Shown here in pieces: positions 35,401-44,866 of a stretch of 64,000 nt of DNA. The DNA is taken from positions 186,001 to 250,000 of the forward strand of contig NZ_CALEJS010000039.1 of the NCBI RefSeq assembly GCF_937898475.1, given 5' to 3'. This stretch comes from an uncultured Chitinophaga sp. Its GTDB lineage: Bacteria > Bacteroidota > Bacteroidia > Chitinophagales > Chitinophagaceae. The notes under the pieces are model-generated. The model had not been told where the DNA came from, did no database searches, and saw nothing but the letters and a program-made list of their open reading frames with translations. Every line of letters begins with the position of its first letter. Within the stretch, counting starts at the first letter, position 1. A program made the translations under genes and the position numbers.

Positions 35401-38400
35401 GGATCGTTTTATAGAAGGCGCTACGCACTGCTTCCAGGCTGCTGTACTCCCTGGTTTCCTGCAGCAGTACTTCTTCTTTGTCTTTTATCCTGAAGAAGTA
35501 GTGACCATGTTTTACCACTTCCCATACCAGGTCGGCATTACAAAGATCCCAGTAGGCGCTGTCTGCCTGGGTGGATGTGTCCCGGATGGATTGCCATATC
35601 TGGCTGAATAAGGCTGCGTATTCCGCTATGGCCTGCTGCATGGCCGCTTCCGTGGCATACTCCTGCAGGTGTATGCCCATTACGGTCTGTACGCTTAGCT
35701 CTGTATCATCTTCCGTCAGCACTTCCCTGCGTACTACCTGGAAGCTGTAATTGTCCTTATCGCTTTTTACGGGAATGTAATTGTCTGCTGCAACCGCCAG
35801 TTCCAGGAACTGGATAAAGGCAGGGCGTAGCTGGTTGCCGTGTTTGAAGGTGGCAAAGCTTTCCCAGGCAGGCGCTCCTTTATAGTGCAGTTTCCAGCTG
35901 GAGGAACGTTCAGATTCTTCCTGGTACAGCAGGTATTTCTGCTGGTAGAACTGCTGCAGCTGCAACATCACTTTTGTCGCGCTGGCCTCATCATTGAAAG
36001 CGCGCGGATAACGGGTCAGTGCTGTGACAGGCTGTGCGTGCGGATCAATGATCTCCACCAGGTAGCTGGCTGCTTCGGCACGGTAGCGAACACGGTAGCT
36101 GATATGCTGCTGCAGCAGTTCCAGGGTGTTAAAGCAGGCAGTATAAGCCTGTTGCGGTGTTTCATAACCCTGCACGCTGCGGAATAAAAGCTGCCCGTTA
36201 TCATCACGCAGCAGAAAATAATACCCTTCGTTTAAACGTATCAGCTGCGTATACTTTCCCTTCATGGCAAAGTACTGTATGATCCAGTCCTGTATCGCAT
36301 CTCTCTTCCCGCTATGGGTGTATTCTACGGGGTGCCATACATCCAGCCACCACTCTTTACCGTCTTTATCGCGATGCAGATGTTGTACGTAAAAGCCGTA
36401 CACCTGCTCGCCTGTACAGCCATAATTTTTATAGTAGCTCTTTTCAGTGGCCGCGTGCAGGAAAAACTGGTAAGCCGTTGTTGCATCATTTTCAGATGCA
36501 TAGATGCTGCGGCTGATGAAGAGGGGCGTATCTTCATCGCTTTGCCCGGGCAGCTTGGCGCGGAAGATATAGCCATCGCTCACTGCTACAATATCGAAAT
36601 TATTAAGAGAGGCGGAGGGATCGTGCTCGATCCCGATCAGCCTTGAAACCCGTTCCTGTAAGCCGCTTACCGGCAAGCCGTTCTGCGTTTCCAGGTAATT
36701 GAATGAACGGGAGCGGTATGCGCTGATTGCCGGGTAGGCAGAAAGGAAATTGCTTTTGTCGCGGATGTTCAGGGCCGGATCATTCTTTTTGCCGTTCAGT
36801 GCATACATCATCAGCACATAGTCGGTAAAGTCTTCTGAGAAACGGGCCAGCAAATGATCCAGGAATTTTTCCTTCCGCGTGTTATAGGCTTCTGCTGTTT
36901 CGTACAGCGCGGTGATCATCTCCGTATAACCACTGTCGGTATATACCAGGTCAAAACTATACTGCTCGTTCTCACGGTCGTTGATGCGGCTGTAGGAATT
37001 AGGCAGGCCTGCCAGGAATAATACATCCCTGGCGGCGCGCAGTGCATCCCTTTTCGTGGAGAAGTGCTGGATACCGCGGAGGATCACTTCCTGGTTACTT
37101 TCCAGGTAGTAATAATAATTGCCTTCCTCATCCTGTCCTGCCAGCGGTTGTATATTATTATTGTTGCATGCGTTCAGGATGCGGTTAATGGCTTCCTCCC
37201 GTATATATAAAGAGCTGTAGTAGCGGTGTTGTGAAGGATCGTCACTTCGGGGTACATACGCCAGGGGCATACCCCTGTAAGGTGTGCCGTCCCCGCCGGC
37301 ATGCTGGTAGCCGCGCAGCAGTTCAGGCAGCTGTGGAATACCTGCCAGGTCTGCGGTGAAGTAAGTATGTGGAGGGGCATCGCTGCCGGGGGATAATGCA
37401 AACAGGTGACGGATGTTGGCCAACTGGGCAAAGTAGTCTGCCAGCAGGCGATCGTAGAACAGCAGGTAGGCCTGCAGCTGCAGCGCCTGTGCCTTGCGTT
37501 CGGCAGGTGCGTCCGGAGGTACAGTATGCTTGCCAATATTGTACACACGGGGAAACTCGTATTGTACGGAGCGATATTCCGCCAGGTTCAGCTGCCTGCC
37601 CTGCGGAATGTTCGTGTCCAGCTCTTCGGCTTTCTTTGCGGATTTATTATAGTCCGATATGTTCCTGATATAGCGGCCTTTCACCTTTTGAGGATCCACC
37701 GTAAAAGGCAGTCTGTTTTTGAAGAAGATCACGGTAGATTGCTCAGGATCCAGCACGGGGCGGTGATGGTCCTGTAGCGTAAGGCTCCATTCCTGCCCCA
37801 GTTCAAATGCGGTATTGGGGTTACCTCCATTGGCATCGGTGAACATGATCAGGCGGGTAATACCGGCTACGCCGGGCACGCTCATAATAATGCGGTACAG
37901 GTCAGATGCGTAGATAACGCGGTGGCGTTCCAGCGCTTCCAGCTCCCGGGTATCAATGAAGCCGTTTTGCTGTACAACGGTATCATTTTCCAGGTCATAG
38001 GGGCGACCTTCAAAGATCTCTTCCATGCTGCGGCCCTTGTCCAGCAATTGCTGCAGGGTATAGAACTGCGGCGCCGGAGAAAAGAAGTCCTGTATGCGGC
38101 TGAATATTTCTACCAGCAGATCTTCCGGAACATAGTCCGGTTTGGATTCCACATGCAGGCAGAGGCTGATGCGCTCTTCCCGCAGCACCGCTATTTCTGC
38201 AAAGTCTTCGCAAAGGTTGCGGTAGCGGTGCAGACGTTCTTTCACGGTATGCAACACTTCATCAATGGGGAAAACGTCGTTGCCGCAGGCATCCTTTACA
38301 TAGGCGGACTTATATACATCATCCGGCTCGATATAAACTTTGTAAAGGCCATTCAGCGGTACTTTGCGCAGGTTTTCCACCAGGGGGGAGTTTTGCAGCT

Positions 38401-38806
38401 TACCGGACTCACAGTTCCAGCTAAGGGTATATTCATCTTCCGTGGCTTTTTCCAGCCATGCATTGCGTACGCCGTTGATATCGATGAGTAGCTTGCGGTA
38501 ATCTGTTACGGTGAGCGGGTTATTACCCAGTATGCGTGCAGAGGTGAGGAAGTTGTTTTCCGCTGCATTGCCCTGCCTGGCTAGCAGGTCCTTAAAATCC
38601 AGCTTGGTGCGGTAGTCCAGGTCTGTCAGCACATAGCACAATGCTTCCAGGATGGTAATGCCGGGGTCATGCAGGTTATGATCTGTCCACACCTTGCCGG
38701 AGAAAGCGGCAATATGATCTATGCCTTCCTGCCGAAGCGTTGCAAAATCAATGTACTCCGGGAAGCCGCTGTTTTTTTCTGTCGTTATGATCTTTATATC
38801 CTCCAT
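32453..38806 (-). CDS. Giant baseplate wedge protein (Afp12-like) with internal repeats
   Basis: 2117 residues. The N-terminal part contains FSGKVWTDHNLHDPGITILEA, the hallmark of Afp12-type baseplate proteins in eCIS; typical relatives are around 900-1000 residues, so this one is about twice the usual size. The excess lies in the middle (about 563-1820), made of degenerate repeats described separately. The conserved tail resumes with GFHVLEHILLRP (about 1825-1833) and ends with a fold containing APAHIRLRILWVSPQDMYNYE and LLDETLLGL. It should form the outer baseplate arms with the J-like protein encoded upstream. It starts 10 bases after the S74 fibre gene. Confidence 0.85.
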   Translation of the reverse strand: MEDIKIITTEKNSGFPEYIDFATLRQEGIDHIAAFSGKVWTDHNLHDPGITILEALCYVLTDLDYRTKLDFKDLLARQGNAAENNFLTSARILGNNPLTVTDYRKLLIDINGVRNAWLEKATEDEYTLSWNCESGKLQNSPLVENLRKVPLNGLYKVYIEPDDVYKSAYVKDACGNDVFPIDEVLHTVKERLHRYRNLCEDFAEIAVLREERISLCLHVESKPDYVPEDLLVEIFSRIQDFFSPAPQFYTLQQLLDKGRSMEEIFEGRPYDLENDTVVQQNGFIDTRELEALERHRVIYASDLYRIIMSVPGVAGITRLIMFTDANGGNPNTAFELGQEWSLTLQDHHRPVLDPEQSTVIFFKNRLPFTVDPQKVKGRYIRNISDYNKSAKKAEELDTNIPQGRQLNLAEYRSVQYEFPRVYNIGKHTVPPDAPAERKAQALQLQAYLLFYDRLLADYFAQLANIRHLFALSPGSDAPPHTYFTADLAGIPQLPELLRGYQHAGGDGTPYRGMPLAYVPRSDDPSQHRYYSSLYIREEAINRILNACNNNNIQPLAGQDEEGNYYYYLESNQEVILRGIQHFSTKRDALRAARDVLFLAGLPNSYSRINDRENEQYSFDLVYTDSGYTEMITALYETAEAYNTRKEKFLDHLLARFSEDFTDYVLMMYALNGKKNDPALNIRDKSNFLSAYPAISAYRSRSFNYLETQNGLPVSGLQERVSRLIGIEHDPSASLNNFDIVAVSDGYIFRAKLPGQSDEDTPLFISRSIYASENDATTAYQFFLHAATEKSYYKNYGCTGEQVYGFYVQHLHRDKDGKEWWLDVWHPVEYTHSGKRDAIQDWIIQYFAMKGKYTQLIRLNEGYYFLLRDDNGQLLFRSVQGYETPQQAYTACFNTLELLQQHISYRVRYRAEAASYLVEIIDPHAQPVTALTRYPRAFNDEASATKVMLQLQQFYQQKYLLYQEESERSSSWKLHYKGAPAWESFATFKHGNQLRPAFIQFLELAVAADNYIPVKSDKDNYSFQVVRREVLTEDDTELSVQTVMGIHLQEYATEAAMQQAIAEYAALFSQIWQSIRDTSTQADSAYWDLCNADLVWEVVKHGHYFFRIKDKEEVLLQETREYSSLEAVRSAFYKTIQLGRRFEHYQPTITDGCTYSFIIVNEQAAPLAQHPSVYFSEQERDLAIQRVIRFLQQHGAALEVVQLPGAWRYNWQWLSCGKGFPATALEGLDEVHDEQEARDSLTQMMELAANPANYEHVEEDGAWHIWLRSGEQGGGNRLARHPGSYPCEQQALMAIEQLVSWAQNDLDKQTGMELTRVFASSHPGQAVTTQDSGFRLWDRNYRVAAYYRQFSCAADRDAALQALWLQYQQQEPAYTVIYTEKNGSFGFRLFNPQTGIYEWDSIQSYTSQAAAAECVYELLQLLAYTGNYCRQDEPAACLYTITIGKVLLDIYYAAQRTPDPNESRETTDWARLNEFISSIPQESEMFYRYTNHAEGCAYGFRMINHNRYRVAAHTGWYHSTAKREETRTELLADVACKRELYSWILATAGVSTPAPQEAAAKDDVSLLPCYFPHPELIDIKRLWLNADKDMPLQTEWELVTEELPYEAGLLYYYQLVEKNMDGKSCRVIWHSVNRYPDACEAETAEGFLYIYLLELARSAASYWYKKVPKEENKYTLSLKDISGEVIAVAPGIICEEDLEKDKAARMLNAMLYPIMENRTGYSFEINSVWQQMTGAGEATYDYKTVWQGLNVYSTPAEAFTAFRRAAELLHDLRNYQRVEDSNCGPFGIELTDPAQVIAEHPLAYSTQAARDAAIAATRSAINAEGFHVLEHILLRPQQQDRVYHPLYLKWNLALQPEGENPVAITLELTARTTFDQPGKTEQEAFVAALKATLAQNEGEEDAIYIEEYDNRYVITCWDKQQVMIASGTVYKQDSEEHLCDILASQLRGLIDAAKASDVLAADITTAATPLLTICPEEDICRLPAPDANDPNSSYCDTTFMVDPYSFRATVVLPGWPRRFQSSRFRQFFEQTLRKEAPAHIRLRILWVSPQDMYNYEKACLAWLRSFEWTGGCDYTQRLRELTSILQSMRTIYPATSLFDEGGDGDSQVILLDETLLGL
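33347..37120 (-). repeat. Array of degenerate YegP/DUF1508-like protein repeats inside the giant baseplate protein
   Basis: Residues about 563-1820 of the 2117-residue protein contain roughly 17-19 units that follow one pattern. Each has two short strands (aromatic-x-Phe-x-Leu, often with Asp/Asn next), a strand ending near a conserved Tyr, then Ser/Thr and a helix with Ala/Ile (for example TYSFIIVNEQAAPLAQHPSVY followed by a helix, and PFGIELTDPAQVIAEHPLAY followed by a helix). This is the pattern of the small YegP-like (DUF1508) fold. The units are highly diverged and not recognisable as DNA repeats. The count is by eye. Confidence 0.6.
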
Positions 38807-38816
38807 GGGGCGGGTA

Positions 38817-40523
38817 TTACTTGTTACCTGATTCCAGGCGTGCCAGGCGTTTTTCCAGTGCTGCTATCTGTTCCTGCTGTTGCTGTATCGCTTTTGTAAG
38901 CACAGCTACCAGGTTGGGATAAGCCAGGGCCTTGGTATTGTCATCATGTGTTTTTACCACTTCGGGAAATACTTCCTCCACTTCATGCGGGAGGAAGCCC
39001 ACTTGCTCATCTTTGTCAGAGCAGCTGGTGCGTTTGCTGTTCCAGCGGAAGCGAATGGGGTTCAGCTTCATTACCTGGTTCAGCACATTGTCCAGCGGTT
39101 TGGGGTCCTGCACCTTTTTAAGGTCAGTATCCAGGTAAAGGGTAAACAGGCGGGCATTGCCAAATACATCCAGCTCATACTGCCGGGGCGATACGCCGAT
39201 ACCTACTTTACCGTCCGGCCTGATGGTCAGCAGGTCGTCTCCCTGGTTCAGGTTGATCTCGTTATCATGCAGCCCATATTCTCCTCCTTTGCGGAAAACA
39301 AAACCGCCGGGAGAATCGGTGATCAGGGTACCGAAATCATTATCAGCGCCGATGGTCAGGTAGTTGGATTTGCCGCCTTTGGGCCGCAGGTTCACAACAG
39401 AGAAAGCGGGGTTGATCTTTTCCAGGCTCACAAGTATGCGGCCGGAAATATTGTCGGTAACCTCCAGCTGGGTATGCGGAGTTTCAGTCCCGATGCCCAC
39501 TTTGCCGATCTTGTTATCGGGTTTGATAGACAATACCGTCTCTGCTGCGGATTCCTCGCCTATAGGATAGTTGTTGCAGTCTGTCAGCCCTTTTCTGAAA
39601 TAGAAGCCTTCCGGCGCATTGGTAATGAACTGGGTGCTGGCGGCATCCAGGCGGTTCACATAGCAGGTGCGCAGGTTGTATTCGCCTTTGTGCAGGAAAG
39701 CTATTTCGGGTGCATCTTTTTTGAGAGGTGCCAGCAGCACTCTGGCATCAGGCCCCTGCTGGGCATCTACCGCTGCTTCAGGGGTTACTGTACCAATACC
39801 GGTGGCGGCCCTTCCCTGCAGGGAGGTAATGAACACCGGTGTGGAAGCAGTGTCCGGCGTTTGTTCTTTTACCAGTTCCTCTTCATTCACCGGCGGAGGC
39901 TGTATTGCCGGCTGGAAGAGGAAGCCTTCCGTATCGGTGGTGAACTTCGCCTTGTTTTCGGCCACGCTCTGGGAGAGATGACGGGGCGCCTCGCCGGATT
40001 GCTGGATGATGAATTCCGGTGCGGCAGACTGGTCGGGCGCAAAAAGGTAATCGCCGTTGTTGCGGTCATCGTGTATATGTACCCGTGCCGCCGGCTGTTC
40101 TGTGCCCATCCCTATTTTGCCAAATACCTTGGCATACATGATATCCAGTTCACCGCTGTCTTTTGCTGCGCGGATAATGGCCCAGTCATCGTCTTCGATC
40201 TGCAGCTCCAGCAGCTGCCAGTGTGTTTTATCCTGGTCGGGCGGCAGTATGGAACAATAGGCCCCGGAAGGATCCGTCTGATCCGGTTGGTCATCGTCGT
40301 CACAGCCGCAGGGTTTGGCTCCCTCCGGCACCAGGCTGTATAAGGCATTATTATAGATCACTACATCCGACTCATGATAGCTGATACCGGGCTGCCATTT
40401 ACCAAAGAATGCATCATCCCTTTTTACCAGAACGGAATCTATCAGGTTGAAGTAATCCTGGGCCGTAGGCACGCTTCCCGTTTTGAACTGTGCTTTGAGG
40501 GCTGCTCTTGATGTAATAGCCAT
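38817..40523 (-). CDS. Tail-fibre protein with C-terminal peptidase S74 (intramolecular chaperone) domain
   Basis: 568 residues. The N-terminal helix (TSRAALKAQFKTGSVPTAQDYFN) is followed by a beta-rich shaft with several GIGTxTPxxxLxV-like motifs (near 135, 235, 345 and 455), a pattern common in trimeric fibres. The C-terminal S74 domain begins at about 490 (LNPIRFRWNSKR, VGFLPHEVEEVFPEVV) and ends in a coiled coil (QQQEQIAALEKRLARLE). S74 domains fold fibres into trimers and are often cleaved off afterwards. It probably forms the host-recognition fibre, the Afp13 counterpart, standing between the two baseplate genes. The receptor is unknown. Confidence 0.88.
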   Translation of the reverse strand: MAITSRAALKAQFKTGSVPTAQDYFNLIDSVLVKRDDAFFGKWQPGISYHESDVVIYNNALYSLVPEGAKPCGCDDDDQPDQTDPSGAYCSILPPDQDKTHWQLLELQIEDDDWAIIRAAKDSGELDIMYAKVFGKIGMGTEQPAARVHIHDDRNNGDYLFAPDQSAAPEFIIQQSGEAPRHLSQSVAENKAKFTTDTEGFLFQPAIQPPPVNEEELVKEQTPDTASTPVFITSLQGRAATGIGTVTPEAAVDAQQGPDARVLLAPLKKDAPEIAFLHKGEYNLRTCYVNRLDAASTQFITNAPEGFYFRKGLTDCNNYPIGEESAAETVLSIKPDNKIGKVGIGTETPHTQLEVTDNISGRILVSLEKINPAFSVVNLRPKGGKSNYLTIGADNDFGTLITDSPGGFVFRKGGEYGLHDNEINLNQGDDLLTIRPDGKVGIGVSPRQYELDVFGNARLFTLYLDTDLKKVQDPKPLDNVLNQVMKLNPIRFRWNSKRTSCSDKDEQVGFLPHEVEEVFPEVVKTHDDNTKALAYPNLVAVLTKAIQQQQEQIAALEKRLARLESGNK

Positions 40524-40585
40524 GAGAATATCTTTTAGTTGTTGAATGAATATTGTTGTTGGGTTTATTGGTTGTTTTCTATTGT

Positions 40586-43500
40586 TCAGGGTAATGGTAC
40601 ATAGTTTTGTGTACCCGCCACCGGTATAGACCAGGGCGTGTCTGCCGTGATGCCCTGCTCCGGTGGCCCCCCTGTTCTGAACATCTTAAATTCGGTCACA
40701 TATTCTACGTAACTCCGTTGTTCAATGAACTGCAGTACAGAAGACATCATGATGGTGCTGCCAAATACAATGTCCTGTGAGCCGGTCAGTATCCAGGGCG
40801 ACAAAAAACTTTGCACGTCTGTTTCCAGCAGGCTTTTGTAGAACTGTTTATCCTTACCGCTTTTGAATTTTACGTTACCGCTGAAGTTCACTTCCTGGTA
40901 ATTGGGATTGATCACCTGTACCCGAACAAAGCCGGAGGTACGCTGCTGCAGGTAGTCACTTACCTGTTTCAGCAATATGCGGCTTACCTTGGGGCGGAAA
41001 CGGCTGCCGGGAGCAAAGCCGGTTATTTCCGGTATTACGGCCAGTGTTACCCATCCCGGTGATTGCAGGGGCGTTCCTGCTCCTGCATCATTGCGGCATA
41101 TTTTAGTATGGGGTATGCATTTTACTTTATAGATATCGGGGAATGCATCCAGCACGAGTCTTTCATAATCATATATGTTGATAGCCCTTCCTTTGTGACG
41201 CAGGCGTTCGCTTATACGTACATAGAACTGTGCATCTGTTTCAGCTGTTCTGCCACCAAAGGAGGGGAAGTCCTGTACAACGCTTTTGACAGCGGATTGC
41301 GGTACTGCAAGTGCGCTGATGCGCTGTGCAGGCAATGCTGTTGACAGACGGGTAAGACCATTGTCCTGGTTACTGAACACTGCACGGGCGCCCTGCGCCG
41401 CTATTACAATGGCTTCACACACGGCGGTAGTATGGCTGGCTGCCGCAACTCTCAGCCAGTGAAGGCCGGAGGGTAATATGGTATGCTGCAGGTCTGCATC
41501 CCACGGCAGGGCAATCGTAACAATGCCTGATGTCAGTAAGGATTGTGTGGTATCGCTGATCACGTCCGTATCTTTTGCCAGGGGCTTCCATTCGTTGCCC
41601 GACAGGTATTGCCAGTATACATTCGCAGCAGGTATATCAGGGTCTGCGCTGAACGCTGCCAGCTGGAATAAGAGAGACAGGTTGGCGCCGGGCACGGCAT
41701 CTTTAATGCCCAGGTACAGCGCGCCTTCATCATCAAACACCGGCATCAGGCTCGAGGTAGTGGTGGGCACCGGTTTGTAATTACTTTCTTCATAGGGGTA
41801 CTGGTGCAGCAGCACAATATCGTTCACGCCTGCATCAGCAGTATAGCTTAGTGAGAATGATCTGATGGATGGGGTGTAGGGCTGTTTGGGAATGGCGATC
41901 AGGTCAGCGTTTGGCACTACTTCCACCGGAAATATCAGGTTGTAGATCTCACCTGATTTTGAGATCACGCTATTGGATTTGTCTACGGTATCCTGTGTTT
42001 TCAGGCGCAGGTCAGTAAGATCTTCCTCGCTGGGAGTGGCGTTCAGATGATCCGCCTTGTCGTCAGCCTGCCAGGCCGCGTTATAACTGTCCCCCGCCTG
42101 TTGCCACAGTCCGCGCAATGGCGGTGCCGGGTCTCCCCGGTATACCGCCTGCTGCACCTTGCTCCAGTTCTCCGCTATCTTAGGATCGCTTAGGCGCAGG
42201 GTCTGCATGGCCAGTATAGCAGGATATTCCTGGTGATAAAAATGCCGGTTCAGTTTAAAACGTACAAAGCCGTAGAGCGATGCATTGCTGTACGGAGCCA
42301 GGGCTGTTTCCTGCTCCAGCATCGGCAGAGTGCTTACATCCAGCTGGAAGCTATTGTCTGCTGCCAGGGTGGTACCGCTTTGCTGGAACAGGGGCAGGGC
42401 ATTCATGCCCGCCGGCATATCTTTCCAGTGACCATTCTCCAGCTTTTCCACTTTTACGGTAAAGCTGGTGTTATTTATCGGCGGATTGGGATTGTATCCC
42501 TTGTAGTGTTCTGTAAAATTAGCAGGCAGGCCTTCCCATTTAACGGCCAGCGTCATACTGGTAAGGTGCTTGCGGAAAGCCTCATCGCTGCCAAGATAAA
42601 AGCTGCTTTCTGTTTTAGGAATGCTGCTGAAAGGGGCAAAGGCTTTGTTGGGATCTATCGGACCGTCATCATTACTCAGTTGCACCTGCTTCAAGCCGGA
42701 GGCTTCCACGTTGATATCAGCGCCGCTTATTACTGCATGGCTCAACAGGTCGTACCACCTGCTTGTCTTCAGCGCAGACTGTTTTTGCTGGTTGAACAGG
42801 ATGCGCAGCATCGGGGCGGTTACCGGGTAAGCTATCAGCAGTTTCTTTTCGTCTGGCCGCAGCACCGGCGGCGCATCTGGCAGCAGGCTGATAACGATGC
42901 TGAGCGTACCATTGTTATAAGTGATGGCGGGATCAGCTACCGTGGTCCAGCCCTTATCTGATGTATATTGTACCCGCAGCAGGTCTTTCAGTACGCTGTT
43001 CAGCGCTGTAGCGTCTGCGTCCAGGTTTTGTAAGGTAATGTTCGCAGTGATCTTGCGGGTGCCTTCTTTCATCAGCAATACGGCAGATGAAAGCATAAAG
43101 CCGCTGAGCGCAAAAGGATAGTGCTGGGGGCCGGCAGCAGGGTTGTTCTTGCTGATCCAGGAGGCGGCTCCCAGTACCGGCCAGCTATTATTGGCGGGGT
43201 CCTGGAAAGCGCTGCCCAGGCCATCTGCGCTGTTAGCTTTGGGCGCTGCATACAGTGTAGAGAAGTTGTCTTTTGACAGTGTGCGCATCTCTGCTACCGT
43301 AGCTTTGTTCAGCACCACATCTTCTTCAGTCAGGAAGATGATCTCTTTACCGCTGGCATCCTTGCCGGCTTTCAGAGCGGTGTCTTTAGCCTGCAGAAAG
43401 GTTTCCACCTGTTTGGCCAGGGTAGTTACCACATGCACATGATCCGGCACATGCGGGCGGTGCTTCAGCTGCAGGATCTCTTTGTAGAAAAAATCCAGGT

Positions 43501-44395
43501 GCAGGCGGGTAATATCATTCAGACCATTGCGCCCGTCTTTGACCTTTTTGAATATTTCCAGGAAGGCATATAAAAGGCCCTGGTAAGGCGCATGTTCCTG
43601 GTCATTACCGGTCAGGGTTTCTTCAAAATTGGACAATGCGAACTGCTGCACCTGCTGCACACCTTTGAAGAACAACTGGAACAGCTCATCCAGCTGCACC
43701 AGTGTTTGTTGCCGCTGCCTGCGGGGGTAGGGGGCCAGCTTAGCCAGGTAGGCATCTTTCGCCAGGCGTACCATAGGAGACCTGATACCCCATATGTCTT
43801 CTTCCTGTCCGGCCAGCTGCAGCAGTTCAGCGGTGTAGGGCAGTTCATCCACCGCGTTAAAGGTGTTACCTACGGCAATGAGCTGTTGTAAGGCCTTGCT
43901 CAGATCATTTTGTATCAGTGCTTTCAGCATGCGGCGCAGGGCGGTTTCCTGCTGCAGTGCATGCAGGGTAGTGTACCAGCTGTTCACCTGTATGGCTACG
44001 GCGAGAATGCTGTTCACCAGGGGCCAGTGACCGCTCTCCGCAAACTGTTTATCCTGCCGGGCGCGGGTGCTGTTGTAGCTGCTTTCCAGCGCGGCTGTGT
44101 CAAACTGCTGTATAAAAGCATACTGGAAAGGCGCATTGTTCCTGAAGAAAGCCTGCCAGTCGCCTGTTGGCAGCAGCTGCGAACCGGCTGTCTGCCCTGC
44201 ATAATCGCGCTCGTCATAGTAGAGCACAAACCTTGCATAGCGGTACAACAGGCTTAACAGGTCTGCCGTGCTGCGCTCATCCAGCTTCACATACCCGGCA
44301 GACAGTACCGCATTTTCTGCTACTACTGCCATGCGTTGCTGCTGGCTGGCGCCATCGCGTATCAGCGTATTTGCTATATTATCAGTATTGCTCAT
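40586..44395 (-). CDS. Baseplate J/gp47-like protein (Afp11-like)
   Basis: 1269 residues. The C-terminal third (about 1035-1245) contains the J-like core: FPSFGGRTAETDAQFYVRISERLRHKGRAI, DAFPDIYKVKCIPHT and a terminal segment with FGSTIMMSSVLQFIEQRSYVEYV (each motif quoted in part). The N-terminal two thirds are helical, then beta-rich, as in Afp11/Pvc11. It builds the inner baseplate wedge with gp25 and the Afp12-like protein. Its ATG overlaps the stop of the gp25 gene (TAATG), showing tight coupling. A 62-base gap separates it from the S74 fibre gene. Confidence 0.88.
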   Translation of the reverse strand: MSNTDNIANTLIRDGASQQQRMAVVAENAVLSAGYVKLDERSTADLLSLLYRYARFVLYYDERDYAGQTAGSQLLPTGDWQAFFRNNAPFQYAFIQQFDTAALESSYNSTRARQDKQFAESGHWPLVNSILAVAIQVNSWYTTLHALQQETALRRMLKALIQNDLSKALQQLIAVGNTFNAVDELPYTAELLQLAGQEEDIWGIRSPMVRLAKDAYLAKLAPYPRRQRQQTLVQLDELFQLFFKGVQQVQQFALSNFEETLTGNDQEHAPYQGLLYAFLEIFKKVKDGRNGLNDITRLHLDFFYKEILQLKHRPHVPDHVHVVTTLAKQVETFLQAKDTALKAGKDASGKEIIFLTEEDVVLNKATVAEMRTLSKDNFSTLYAAPKANSADGLGSAFQDPANNSWPVLGAASWISKNNPAAGPQHYPFALSGFMLSSAVLLMKEGTRKITANITLQNLDADATALNSVLKDLLRVQYTSDKGWTTVADPAITYNNGTLSIVISLLPDAPPVLRPDEKKLLIAYPVTAPMLRILFNQQKQSALKTSRWYDLLSHAVISGADINVEASGLKQVQLSNDDGPIDPNKAFAPFSSIPKTESSFYLGSDEAFRKHLTSMTLAVKWEGLPANFTEHYKGYNPNPPINNTSFTVKVEKLENGHWKDMPAGMNALPLFQQSGTTLAADNSFQLDVSTLPMLEQETALAPYSNASLYGFVRFKLNRHFYHQEYPAILAMQTLRLSDPKIAENWSKVQQAVYRGDPAPPLRGLWQQAGDSYNAAWQADDKADHLNATPSEEDLTDLRLKTQDTVDKSNSVISKSGEIYNLIFPVEVVPNADLIAIPKQPYTPSIRSFSLSYTADAGVNDIVLLHQYPYEESNYKPVPTTTSSLMPVFDDEGALYLGIKDAVPGANLSLLFQLAAFSADPDIPAANVYWQYLSGNEWKPLAKDTDVISDTTQSLLTSGIVTIALPWDADLQHTILPSGLHWLRVAAASHTTAVCEAIVIAAQGARAVFSNQDNGLTRLSTALPAQRISALAVPQSAVKSVVQDFPSFGGRTAETDAQFYVRISERLRHKGRAINIYDYERLVLDAFPDIYKVKCIPHTKICRNDAGAGTPLQSPGWVTLAVIPEITGFAPGSRFRPKVSRILLKQVSDYLQQRTSGFVRVQVINPNYQEVNFSGNVKFKSGKDKQFYKSLLETDVQSFLSPWILTGSQDIVFGSTIMMSSVLQFIEQRSYVEYVTEFKMFRTGGPPEQGITADTPWSIPVAGTQNYVPLP

Positions 44396-44850
44396 TATAG
44401 TCCTGTCGTTGATTGCAATCCATCAGCGCTGCCTTCCCTTACGTAGAAGTCGTATACATAATTGAAGCGGGAGTTGGTGGCGCTGATGATATAATCTATG
44501 TTGATCCGTAAATAGCCCTGGATGGCATCCCATGAATCCGGCTGAGACACGGTAATATTTTCTACCGTGATCCTTGCTTCATGGTACAGTATAGCCTTTG
44601 TTACCAGGTCCCTGATAAATCCTACCAGGGTGCTGCTCATGGGTTCAAACTGGTAATCTTCCAGGTTGCAGCCGTACAGCGGCTGCATTACCCGCTCGCC
44701 TAAACTGGTGGAGAGCAGTATGTGCAGGCTCTGTTCAATATCTTCCCGTGCCGCTACCATCTTTACGTAGCAGTCTGTCTCACCATTATCTTTATGAAAG
44801 GTGGGCGGGAATGACCAGCCCTTACCTAGAAAATCTTTTCCTTCTGCCAT
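44395..44850 (-). CDS. GPW/gp25 family baseplate wedge protein
   Basis: 151 residues of the gp25 / TssE / Afp9 family. The conserved region DIEQSLHILLSTSLGERVMQP (about 37-57) contains the ER-like Glu-Arg pair that contacts the sheath in this family; a strand and helix follow to the C-terminus (about 95-140). It initiates sheath assembly at the baseplate. Its stop overlaps the start of the J-like gene, and it starts 16 bases after the PAAR gene ends. Confidence 0.92.
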   Translation of the reverse strand: MAEGKDFLGKGWSFPPTFHKDNGETDCYVKMVAAREDIEQSLHILLSTSLGERVMQPLYGCNLEDYQFEPMSSTLVGFIRDLVTKAILYHEARITVENITVSQPDSWDAIQGYLRINIDYIISATNSRFNYVYDFYVREGSADGLQSTTGL

Positions 44851-44866
44851 ATGCTTTCAGATTGAT

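Noticed and set aside
38880..40343. Open frame of 487 codons on the plus strand
   Set aside because: It is antisense to the S74 tail-fibre gene, which has clear domain evidence; the antisense product has no recognisable motif.
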